Assembly: GCF_009208735.1 (NCBI RefSeq)
Contig: NZ_WFLJ01000014.1
Coordinates: forward strand, 123,594 to 187,593
DNA: 64,000 bases
Direction: 5' to 3'
From: Janthinobacterium rivuli
Lineage (GTDB): Bacteria > Pseudomonadota > Gammaproteobacteria > Burkholderiales > Burkholderiaceae_D
Position numbers and translations under genes: made by a program. Below the pieces are notes generated by a model. The model worked only from the letters and a program-made list of their open reading frames with translations, had not been told where the DNA came from and ran no database searches. The first letter of the stretch is position 1. Each line of letters starts with the position of its first letter. Below, piece after piece: positions 1-7,503 of this stretch.

Positions 1-151
1 CGGGGAAGGTCGCCTTGTAACCGGGAATGCCGTGGCAGCCTATACACATTTCCACCTTGGCAGTCGCTGCCTTGGCGTTTCCTACAATGTCAGCCGCTGT
101 GACGGCATTTGCTATGCCGGCAAGCACGAGAAGTGCAAATATTTTTTTCAT
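1..151 (-). CDS. c-type cytochrome, N-terminal part (cut by window edge)
   Basis: The first 50 codons of an exported cytochrome c lie on the minus strand, with the ATG at 149-151; the rest is outside the window. Residues 1-20 form a Sec signal peptide (MKK, then a hydrophobic stretch ending in AxA-like residues). A haem c attachment motif CIGCH follows at residues 36-40. The spacing from signal peptide to CxxCH fits a small class I (c553-like) periplasmic electron carrier, but the distal Met ligand is not visible. It is divergent from the moxR gene. The family is inferred from the motif and leader only. Confidence 0.75.
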   Translation of the reverse strand, partial: MKKIFALLVLAGIANAVTAADIVGNAKAATAKVEMCIGCHGIPGYKATFP

Positions 152-214
152 AGTGGCAATGTGAACAAAGGTAATCGGAGAAACGCCAGAGCTGGTTTTT
201 ATTGATTTTATGTG

Positions 215-238
215 TTGACAATTAAGGTTGACAATTAA
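215..238. repeat. 11-bp tandem direct repeat in the cytochrome/moxR divergent region
   Basis: The 11-mer ttgacaattaa occurs at 215-225 and again at 228-238, a 13-bp period. Each copy contains a perfect sigma-70 -35 hexamer (ttgaca). The stretch lies in the 233-bp divergent region between the cytochrome and moxR starts. It could be two stacked -35 elements or an operator. I see no strong -10 at 17 bp, only gattct at 252-257. Confidence 0.5.
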
Positions 239-384
239 TCTGCTGCTTGCCGATTCTAGCCAAGATATTCTTGCAAGTCCACCTATAAAACCCGCATTGT
301 AGGCAGGCAGGCACAGGCCGTCCGCGTGACGCCGCGCCACAGTTCTGTTTATACTCTCCATTTCCCTACTTTGGCAGACCGCTC

Positions 385-1248
<864 letters not shown>

Positions 1249-1257
1249 GGAGCGCCG

Positions 1258-1908
1258 GTGAACGACATCAGCCCGGACAAGGTCTTCGTCCCCCTGGAAC
1301 TGCACGGCATCCGTCTCGAAGCGCTGGCGCCGCACCACGCGCCCGGCTTGCGCGCGGCGGCCATGGATGGCGAACTGTGGAATCTGCGCGTCACCTCCGT
1401 GCCCGAGCCGGACCAGGTGGACCAGTACATTTTCAAGGGCATCGAGATGCGCCCCACGCGCTTCGCCTTTGCCGTCATCGACGTGGCCAGCGGCGAGGTG
1501 CTCGGCACCACCAGCTACCACGACGTGGTGCCCGAGATCAAACGCCTGGAAATCGGCTACACCTGGTATGCGAAGCGCTGCCAGCGCAGCCACGTCAACA
1601 CCACCTGCAAATTGCTGCTGCTGGCGCACGCCTTCGACACGCTTGGCTGCGCGCTGGTGGGCCTGCGCACCGACAATTTCAACCATGCGTCGCAGGCGGC
1701 CATCGAACGCCTGGGCGCGAAAAAGGACGGCGTGCTGCGCCACCATGGGCTGCGCCGCGACGGCACCGTGCGCGACACGGTCATGTACAGCATCACGCGC
1801 GGCGAATGGCCGGAGATCGCCGCCCATCTGCGCTACAAGCTGGCGCAGCGCCCCATCGCCGCACTGCCACGCGCGGGAGCCGCCGGGGCAGAGGAAGCGC
1901 CATGCTGA
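1258..1908 (+). CDS. GNAT-family N-acetyltransferase (RimJ/RimL-like)
   Basis: This 216-residue protein resembles RimJ/RimL-type acetyltransferases, which move an acetyl group from acetyl-CoA to an amine, often a protein N-terminus. The body carries the usual pattern: a VFVPLELHGIRLEAL entry strand, then LEIGYTWYAKRCQRSHVNT (the acetyl-CoA loop region), then LGCALVGLRTDNFNHASQAAIERLGA, a hallmark of this subgroup. It starts at a GTG preceded by aagga overlapping the moxR stop. Its last codons overlap the next gene by 7 bases, which implies translational coupling. Sitting between a MoxR ATPase and a VWA protein is unusual, and its substrate is unknown. Confidence 0.85.
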   Translation: MNDISPDKVFVPLELHGIRLEALAPHHAPGLRAAAMDGELWNLRVTSVPEPDQVDQYIFKGIEMRPTRFAFAVIDVASGEVLGTTSYHDVVPEIKRLEIGYTWYAKRCQRSHVNTTCKLLLLAHAFDTLGCALVGLRTDNFNHASQAAIERLGAKKDGVLRHHGLRRDGTVRDTVMYSITRGEWPEIAAHLRYKLAQRPIAALPRAGAAGAEEAPC

Positions 1909-3071
1909 TCGACTTCTTCTTCACGCTCAAGGATGCGAAGATTCCCGTCTCGATCAAGGAATTTCTGACCTTGCTCGAAGCGCTGCAAAAGAACGTCATC
2001 GACGCCTCGATGGACGATTTTTACTATCTGGCGCGTCTGACCCTGGTCAAGGATGAAGCCCATTTCGACAAGTTCGACCGCGCGTTCGCCCAGTACTTCA
2101 AGGGCGTCAACGCGGCCTTCGACACGAACGCGGCGATTCCCCTCGACTGGCTGCTCAAACGCATGCAGCGCGAGCTGTCCGAGGAGCAGAAGGCGCAGCT
2201 GGAGAAATTCGGCTACGACAAGCTGATGGACCGCCTGAACGAGCTGCTGAAGGAGCAGAAGGAGCGCCACGAGGGCGGCAGCAAATGGATCGGCACGGGC
2301 GGCACCTCGCCGTTCGGCAATGGCGGCACGAACCCGGAAGGCATCCGCATCGGCGGCAAGGGCGGCAACCGCACCGCGGTGAAAGTGTGGGAGGCGCGCA
2401 GCTACAAGGATTACGACGGCGAGCGCGAACTGGGCACGCGCAACATCAAGGTGGCCTTGCGCCGCCTGCGCAAGTTCGCGCGCGAAGGCGCGGAAGACGA
2501 ACTGGCGCTCGATGCCACCATCGCCGCCACGGCGAACAATGCGGGCTATCTGGACATCAGGATGCGGCCCGAGCGCAAGAACCGCATCAAGGTGCTGATG
2601 CTGCTTGATGTGGGCGGCAGCATGGACGACCATATCGAGCGCACCGAGGAACTGTTCTCGGCCGCGAAGACGGAATTCAAGAACATGGAGTTCTTTTACT
2701 TCCATAACTGCGTCTACGACTACCTATGGAAGAACAACCGGCGCCGCAACGCCGAGCGTTTTCCCACCTGGGACGTACTGCGCAAGTACCCGCCCGACAC
2801 CAAGCTGATTTTCGTCGGCGACGCCACCATGAGCCCCTACGAAATCCTGCAGCCGGGCGGCAGCGTCGAATACAACAACGAGGAAGCGGGATCGACGTGG
2901 CTGGCGCGCTTTACCCAGGCCTTCCCGAAATTCATCTGGCTCAATCCGGAATCGGAGGGATTGTGGCAGTACCGCCAGTCGATCGGCGTGATGCGGCAAC
3001 TGATGAACAACCGCATGTTCCCCCTGTCGATCGACGGGCTGGAACGGGGCATGCGTCTGCTCAGTAAATAA
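1902..3071 (+). CDS. VWA domain-containing protein, CoxE-like
   Basis: This 389-residue cytoplasmic protein has a C-terminal von Willebrand factor A domain and is the expected partner of the MoxR ATPase upstream. The VWA core starts with VLMLLDVGGSMDDHIE. The MIDAS motif reads D-V-G-G-S instead of canonical DxSxS, a variant common in bacterial CoxE-like proteins as far as I recall. The N-terminal half (MLIDFFFTLKDAKIPVSIKEF) and a Gly-rich linker around residues 125-155 also fit that group. The ATG at 1902 overlaps the acetyltransferase stop. MoxR/VWA pairs act in metal or cofactor insertion in other systems; that role here is inference. Confidence 0.85.
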   Translation: MLIDFFFTLKDAKIPVSIKEFLTLLEALQKNVIDASMDDFYYLARLTLVKDEAHFDKFDRAFAQYFKGVNAAFDTNAAIPLDWLLKRMQRELSEEQKAQLEKFGYDKLMDRLNELLKEQKERHEGGSKWIGTGGTSPFGNGGTNPEGIRIGGKGGNRTAVKVWEARSYKDYDGERELGTRNIKVALRRLRKFAREGAEDELALDATIAATANNAGYLDIRMRPERKNRIKVLMLLDVGGSMDDHIERTEELFSAAKTEFKNMEFFYFHNCVYDYLWKNNRRRNAERFPTWDVLRKYPPDTKLIFVGDATMSPYEILQPGGSVEYNNEEAGSTWLARFTQAFPKFIWLNPESEGLWQYRQSIGVMRQLMNNRMFPLSIDGLERGMRLLSK

Positions 3072-3384
3072 AAACACGCAACAAAAAGTCCATGGCGGCA
3101 TGGGCCCGCCATGCCGTACACTGCGACACGGCACTACCGTGCGGAGCATCTCCGCCGCGGGCGGGTACCATACGCCGATACCAGCCCTGCCCACCCTGCT
3201 GCATCCTGTGCGCGGCCGCCATGGCCGCGACACTGTTCGATTGCGCACATCGTGCGCGCCTTCTGCTCCGGTAGAATCGGCGCAGCGCTCTGCGCAAACC
3301 ATGCACCATCGCTGCACCACGACATTGCCGCGCCAGCCCCCCGTGCTGCCGGCCGGTGCCAGCGCCATTTTCAAAGGAATGAGC
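3072..3384. other. 313-bp gap without a supported gene
   Basis: Reading frames cross this region, but none has a credible start, ribosome site or recognisable protein. An 8-bp inverted repeat (catggcgg/ccgccatg, 3092-3114) lies just after the VWA gene but lacks a T-tract, so it is a weak terminator at best. A tagaat hexamer near 3272 could be a -10 for the antiporter gene. Nothing else stands out. Confidence 0.5.
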
Positions 3385-4572
3385 ATGCAAAGTCTGATCT
3401 CGATCGCCGCCGACCTGTCCTGGCCGTTCGCCATCACCCTGGCCTGGGTGGTGGGCGAATTCGGCCACCGCTGGACTGGCCTGCCGCGCATCAGTTTTTA
3501 CGGCGTGATCGGTTTCGTCCTCGCGCAAACCCAGGTAGGCATCCTGCCGCAGACGGACGCCGGCCCCATGCTGGTGCTGGCCGACGTGGCCTTCGGCCTG
3601 ATCCTGTTCGAGGTGGGCTACCGCATCAACCTGCGCTGGCTGAAGAACAATCCGTGGATCGCCGTCACGGGCCTGGTCGAATCCCTGCTGACCTTTGCCG
3701 TCGTCTACTTCATCGGCATCGAATTCGGCAGCACCTCGATGACGGCGCTGCTGCTGGCATCGCTGGCCATGTCCACCTCGCCGGCCACCATCATGCGCGT
3801 CATCAACGAAGAACGCAGCTCGGGCCAGGTGACGGAACGCATCGTCCACCTCACCGCCCTCAATTGCGTGCTGGCCGTCTTCACGTTCAACATCATCGTC
3901 GGCTTCTGGATGTTCCAGAGCTCCACCGACCTGATCGAGGCGAGCAGCAGCAGCGCCGCCGTGCTGGCGGCCTCCGTGGCCGCTGGCACCGTCTTCGGCA
4001 TCGTCGTGCCGGCCATGCTGCGCCGCCTGGGCAACATGGCGCAGGACGCCACCGTGGCCTTCGCGCTGTCGGTGATGCTGCTCGTCGCCCTGACCTACAC
4101 CACCAGCCTGTCGCCGCTGCTGGCCACCCTCACCTTCGGCCTGGTGGCGCGCCACCGCAGGGTCGCCTTCAGCCAGGCGCAACGCAATTTCGGCGCGCTG
4201 GGCGAGCTGCTGACGGTGCTGCTGTTCGTGTATGCCGCCTCGACCCTGGAATGGGCCAGCGTGACGGCCGGCGCGGGACTGGCCCTGGCCGTCGTCGGCG
4301 GACGATTGCTGACGAAGGTCGCCGGCGTGGCCGCGTTTTCGCATGTGAGCGGCATTTCCTGGCGCAAGGGCGTGCTGACGGGCGTGGCGCTGACGCCCGT
4401 CTCCGTCTTCATCATCCTGCTGCTGGAGCACGCGCGCCAGCACGGCGTGAACTTCGGCGACGAATTGAACGCCCTGGCCGCCGTCACCCTGGGCCTGGAA
4501 CTGGTTGGCCCCGTGCTGGTGCAGCGCGTGCTGATGCTGGCAAAAGAAACCCACGAAATCAAGGAGCGCTAA
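3385..4572 (+). CDS. cation:proton antiporter (KefB/CPA2-like membrane protein)
   Basis: This 395-residue polytopic inner-membrane protein has about a dozen hydrophobic segments of the monovalent cation:proton antiporter (CPA) type. It would exchange Na+ or K+ for protons. The family look is clear in GLPRISFYGVIGFVLAQ, ADVAFGLILFEVGYRINL and LLLASLAMSTSPATIMRVINE. No C-terminal TrkA-N domain is present, unlike full KefB/KefC. I prefer the ATG at 3385 because aaagga (3373-3378) lies 6 bases before it; the ATG at 3379 touches that site. The next gene starts directly after its stop. Confidence 0.85.
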   Translation: MQSLISIAADLSWPFAITLAWVVGEFGHRWTGLPRISFYGVIGFVLAQTQVGILPQTDAGPMLVLADVAFGLILFEVGYRINLRWLKNNPWIAVTGLVESLLTFAVVYFIGIEFGSTSMTALLLASLAMSTSPATIMRVINEERSSGQVTERIVHLTALNCVLAVFTFNIIVGFWMFQSSTDLIEASSSSAAVLAASVAAGTVFGIVVPAMLRRLGNMAQDATVAFALSVMLLVALTYTTSLSPLLATLTFGLVARHRRVAFSQAQRNFGALGELLTVLLFVYAASTLEWASVTAGAGLALAVVGGRLLTKVAGVAAFSHVSGISWRKGVLTGVALTPVSVFIILLLEHARQHGVNFGDELNALAAVTLGLELVGPVLVQRVLMLAKETHEIKER

Positions 4573-5703
4573 ATGCCGCTGGAACCCTTTGGCCAATCGG
4601 CCGCGCTGACCTTCGGCGTCGAACTCGAACTGCAACTGGTGAACCTGTCGGACTATGACTTGACGGCCGCCAGCCCCGACCTGCTGCATCTGCTGAACAA
4701 GAAACCGTTCCCCGGCAACGTCACGCCGGAAATCACCGAGAGCATGATCGAGATTAACTCGAGCGTGCACACGCATCATGGCCCCCTGCTGGCGCAGTTG
4801 CAGGAAATCCGCGACACCTTGATCACGGCCGGCGACAAGCTCAATATCGGCATCGCGGGCGGCGGCACGCACCCGTTCCAGCAATGGTCGTCGCAAAAGA
4901 TCTTTTCCAAGCCCCGCTTCCAGGAGATTTCGGAACTGTACGGCTACCTGGCCAAGCAGTTCACCATCTTCGGCCAGCACGTGCACATCGGCTGCGCCTC
5001 GGGCGACGACGCCATGTTCCTGCTGCATTCGCTGAACCGCTACATCCCCCACTTCATCGCCCTGTCGGCGTCGTCTCCTTACGTGCAGGGACGCGACACG
5101 CTGTTCGACTCGGCCCGCCTCAATTCCGTGTTCGCCTTCCCCATGAGCGGGCGCGCGCCGTTCACCCTGAGCTGGGAGCAGTTCTCCAACGAGTACTTCG
5201 CCAAGATGGAGAACACGGGCATCATCAAGAGCATGAAGGATTTTTACTGGGATATCCGTCCCAAGCCGGAATTTGGCACCATCGAACTGCGCGTGTGCGA
5301 CACGCCGCTGACGGTGGAGCGGGCCGCCGCGCTGGCCGCCTACCTGCAGGCCCTGTGCCGCTACCTGCTCGAGCGCCGCGAAACCCCGCCGGTGGAAGAC
5401 GATTACCTCGTGTACAACTACAACCGCTTCCAGGCCTGCCGCTTCGGCCTCGATGGCGCCATCACGCATCCGAAAACCTACGAAACGATGTCGCTGCGCG
5501 AAGACATCATGACCACCCTGCGCAAGATGGAACCGCACGCCGAGGCGCTGGGCAGCACGCCGGCCCTGAAACACCTGTCGGACGTGGCCAAGCAGTGGAG
5601 CGATGCGCAATACCTGCGCAAGCAGCACAGCCTGCAGGGCAGCGCCGAGGGCATGGTCGATTCGGCGATCCGCTGCTTCCGGGGCGAACCCATGAATTAT
5701 TGA
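4573..5703 (+). CDS. YbdK-type carboxylate-amine ligase (glutamate-cysteine ligase 2 family)
   Basis: This 376-residue enzyme is of the GCS2/YbdK family, which joins glutamate and cysteine (gamma-glutamylcysteine) weakly or joins other amines in an ATP-dependent way. The family start [11 protein letters not shown] is at residues 11-21. FGQHVHIGC and the C-terminal [21 protein letters not shown] segment are characteristic. Length matches the family (about 370). The ATG follows the antiporter TAA with no gap, using a ribosome site (aagga) inside the end of that gene, so the two are co-transcribed. The physiological substrate is not clear; a redox or ion-stress role next to an antiporter is only a suggestion. 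Confidence 0.87.
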   Translation: MPLEPFGQSAALTFGVELELQLVNLSDYDLTAASPDLLHLLNKKPFPGNVTPEITESMIEINSSVHTHHGPLLAQLQEIRDTLITAGDKLNIGIAGGGTHPFQQWSSQKIFSKPRFQEISELYGYLAKQFTIFGQHVHIGCASGDDAMFLLHSLNRYIPHFIALSASSPYVQGRDTLFDSARLNSVFAFPMSGRAPFTLSWEQFSNEYFAKMENTGIIKSMKDFYWDIRPKPEFGTIELRVCDTPLTVERAAALAAYLQALCRYLLERRETPPVEDDYLVYNYNRFQACRFGLDGAITHPKTYETMSLREDIMTTLRKMEPHAEALGSTPALKHLSDVAKQWSDAQYLRKQHSLQGSAEGMVDSAIRCFRGEPMNY

Positions 5704-5735
5704 GGGCTGGCCCGTTCACCCCAACACCTGAACTG

Positions 5736-5766
5736 CCGGGGTCGGCCCCTCAGGGGCCGACCCCGG
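5736..5766. repeat. perfect 15-bp inverted repeat (extragenic palindrome)
   Basis: Bases 5736-5750 and 5752-5766 are exact reverse complements with one central base, giving a very GC-rich hairpin 33 bases after the ligase gene. No T-tract follows, so it is not a classic intrinsic terminator. It resembles dispersed extragenic palindromes, but no second copy was found in this window. Confidence 0.7.
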
Positions 5767-5835
5767 ATCTTGCTTTTGGGGTGCAATCAGGCGCAACCAC
5801 GGCAACCCAAAAAACCACACCCGCCGCCCCCGTCA

Positions 5836-5881
5836 TTTACAGTCCCCGTCCTCGCTTGATACAATGAGAATGATTCTTATT
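5836..5881 (+). promoter_or_regulatory. Fur-box promoter of the sigma/anti-sigma gene
   Basis: A -35 (tttaca, 5836-5841) and a -10 (tacaat, 5860-5865) are 18 bp apart. Overlapping the -10 end is a 9-1-9 Fur-like dyad, aatgagaatgattcttatt (5863-5881), with one mismatch between its arms. The site would let Fur with iron shut off transcription of the downstream gene at 5932, as is known for iron-starvation sigma genes. Confidence 0.82.
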
Positions 5882-5931
5882 ATTGTTTAAAAACACCAGC
5901 CCAGCCGGGCCGGTCATGCAAGGGGAACGCG

Positions 5932-7248
5932 ATGCCGCTGGCAGAGCCGCTACAACGCCAGGACATCGCGACACTGTATGCCGACCACCACGGCTGGCTG
6001 CAGGGCTGGCTGCGCAAGAAACTCGGCAGCACGGCGTGCGCGGCCGACGTGGCGCAGGACACCTTCATGCGCCTGCTCGACCGCGAAGACGCCGTCGCCG
6101 CGCGCGAGCCGCGCGCCTTGCTCGCCACCGTCGCGCAGCGCGTACTGTGCAACCATTACCGCCGCCAGAAACTGGAACAGGCTTACCTCGACGTGCTGGC
6201 GCAGCTGCCGCCGCTGCACACGCCATCGCCGGAAGAGCGGGCAATGCTGCTGGCCACCGTGTCTGAACTGGACCGCATGCTCGACGGCTTGCCGCCTCCC
6301 GTCAAACGGGCATTCTTACTGCGCCAGCTCGACGCGCTGCCGCAGGAAGACATCGCGCGCCAGCTCGGCATCTCGCTGGCCACCGTGAAACGCCATCTGC
6401 AGCGGGCCGCCAGCGCCACCCAGGCGTGGCAGCAGCTGCAAACGCAGCATGAACATCTGCCGCCCGCCATGCACGCCACCCTGCTGCGCACCTGCGTGCA
6501 AGCGAACGCGCCGCGCCGCCACGCCGTCAAGACCCTGGCCCTGCTGCTGGCCTGCGGCACCTCGCTGTATGCGTTCGAACGCCGCAGCCCATGGCGCGGC
6601 TGGACGGCCGACTATCGCACGGGCGTCAACCAGCGCCGCGTGGTGACCCTGGACGATGGCACGCGGCTCACGCTCAACACGAAGAGCGCCGTGAATGTCG
6701 CTTACGACGGCGCGCAGCGCCGCATCGAACTGCTGGCCGGTGAAATCCTCATCGCCACCGGCAAGGAGGCGGCACATCGGCCCTTCTTCGTCGACACGCC
6801 GCATGGCAGCCTGCAGGCGCTGGGCACGCGTTTCACCGTGCGCCTGCACGAGCAGTACGCCAGCGCCGGCGTGCTCGAAGGCGCCGTCGCCGTGCTGGCC
6901 GGCGATGGCGCACAGCGCGTGGTGCTGCGTCCCGGCGAAGGCGTCCATTTCGACGGCACCGGCTTGCACCGCCAGGCGATGGCGCCCTATGGCGGCGCCT
7001 GGCTCGATGGCATGCTGGTGGCGCGCGACATGCGCCTGGCCGATTTTCTCGCCGAGCTGTCGCGCTACAGCGAGCATCCGCTGGCCTGCGCGCCGGCCAT
7101 CGCCGCCCTGCGCGTCTCCGGCTCCTACCCGCTGGCCGACGTCAATGCCATCCTCAACGCCGTCGGCGCCAGCCTGCAACTGCGGCGCAATACCGTGACG
7201 CGCTTCTGGGGCCATCAAGTCGTCAGGATCGAACTGGCGGCCCACTGA
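5932..7248 (+). CDS. FecI-FecR fusion: iron-starvation ECF sigma factor joined to its membrane anti-sigma regulator
   Basis: One 438-residue frame holds both partners of a cell-surface-signalling pair. Residues 12-80 are sigma region 2 (ADVAQDTFMRLL, then LLATVAQRVLCNHYRRQ) and 105-158 are region 4 (PQEDIARQLGISLATVKRHLQRA). Residue 165 onward continues as the end of a FecR N-terminal domain (AWQQLQ...LPPAMHATLL), then one membrane helix at 199-215. A periplasmic FecR domain follows with the conserved G298-T299 pair where FecR proteins self-cleave, and then a C-terminal STN-like region. About 50 residues of a normal FecR N-terminus are missing at the join. Hybrid proteins of this kind (IutY of Pseudomonas putida) are known. 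It would control the TonB receptor at 7504. An assembly deletion cannot be excluded. Confidence 0.88.
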   Translation: MPLAEPLQRQDIATLYADHHGWLQGWLRKKLGSTACAADVAQDTFMRLLDREDAVAAREPRALLATVAQRVLCNHYRRQKLEQAYLDVLAQLPPLHTPSPEERAMLLATVSELDRMLDGLPPPVKRAFLLRQLDALPQEDIARQLGISLATVKRHLQRAASATQAWQQLQTQHEHLPPAMHATLLRTCVQANAPRRHAVKTLALLLACGTSLYAFERRSPWRGWTADYRTGVNQRRVVTLDDGTRLTLNTKSAVNVAYDGAQRRIELLAGEILIATGKEAAHRPFFVDTPHGSLQALGTRFTVRLHEQYASAGVLEGAVAVLAGDGAQRVVLRPGEGVHFDGTGLHRQAMAPYGGAWLDGMLVARDMRLADFLAELSRYSEHPLACAPAIAALRVSGSYPLADVNAILNAVGASLQLRRNTVTRFWGHQVVRIELAAH

Positions 7249-7503
7249 AAAATATTTTCTGCAAAGTGAGCTGTTTTAGCGTGCTCGCGTGACTTGGTAA
7301 GTAATGCTCGGGAAATTATTGTGAATTTATGACTAACAGAACCGGATGCTGTGCAAGGCGCCTGCAGCGACGCAGTGCGAGCACTGCTAGCTGCGGGCAA
7401 CACCGCACAGCGCCGGTTATGAAAGTCAGAAAACACAATAACTTATTGAGGGTTACTTAGATAGGCAGTCTCCATCTTGCGCATCCACGAAAGGTTTTAT
7501 TCC
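7249..7503. other. intergenic region before the TonB transducer
   Basis: This 255-bp gap separates the sigma/anti-sigma fusion from the receptor gene. A ggaaat element (7311-7316) resembles the -35 of the fecA promoter used by FecI, but I could not match a convincing -10. Several short GC-rich inverted repeats lie at 7355-7415. It is the expected place for the sigma-dependent receptor promoter. Confidence 0.35.

Noticed and set aside
3061..5628. 855-codon open frame on the minus strand opposite the antiporter and ligase genes
   Set aside because: It mirrors two well-supported plus-strand genes and has the His/Gln/Arg/Gly-rich make-up of an antisense shadow in GC-rich DNA. No domain is recognisable.
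7311..7340. FecI-type promoter before the TonB transducer
   Set aside because: A ggaaat -35-like element is present, but no convincing -10 was found at the right distance, so I did not call a sigma-specific promoter.
7477..7503. TTG start of the TonB transducer at 7477
   Set aside because: The ATG at 7504 has a better placed ribosome site and gives a normal signal peptide.
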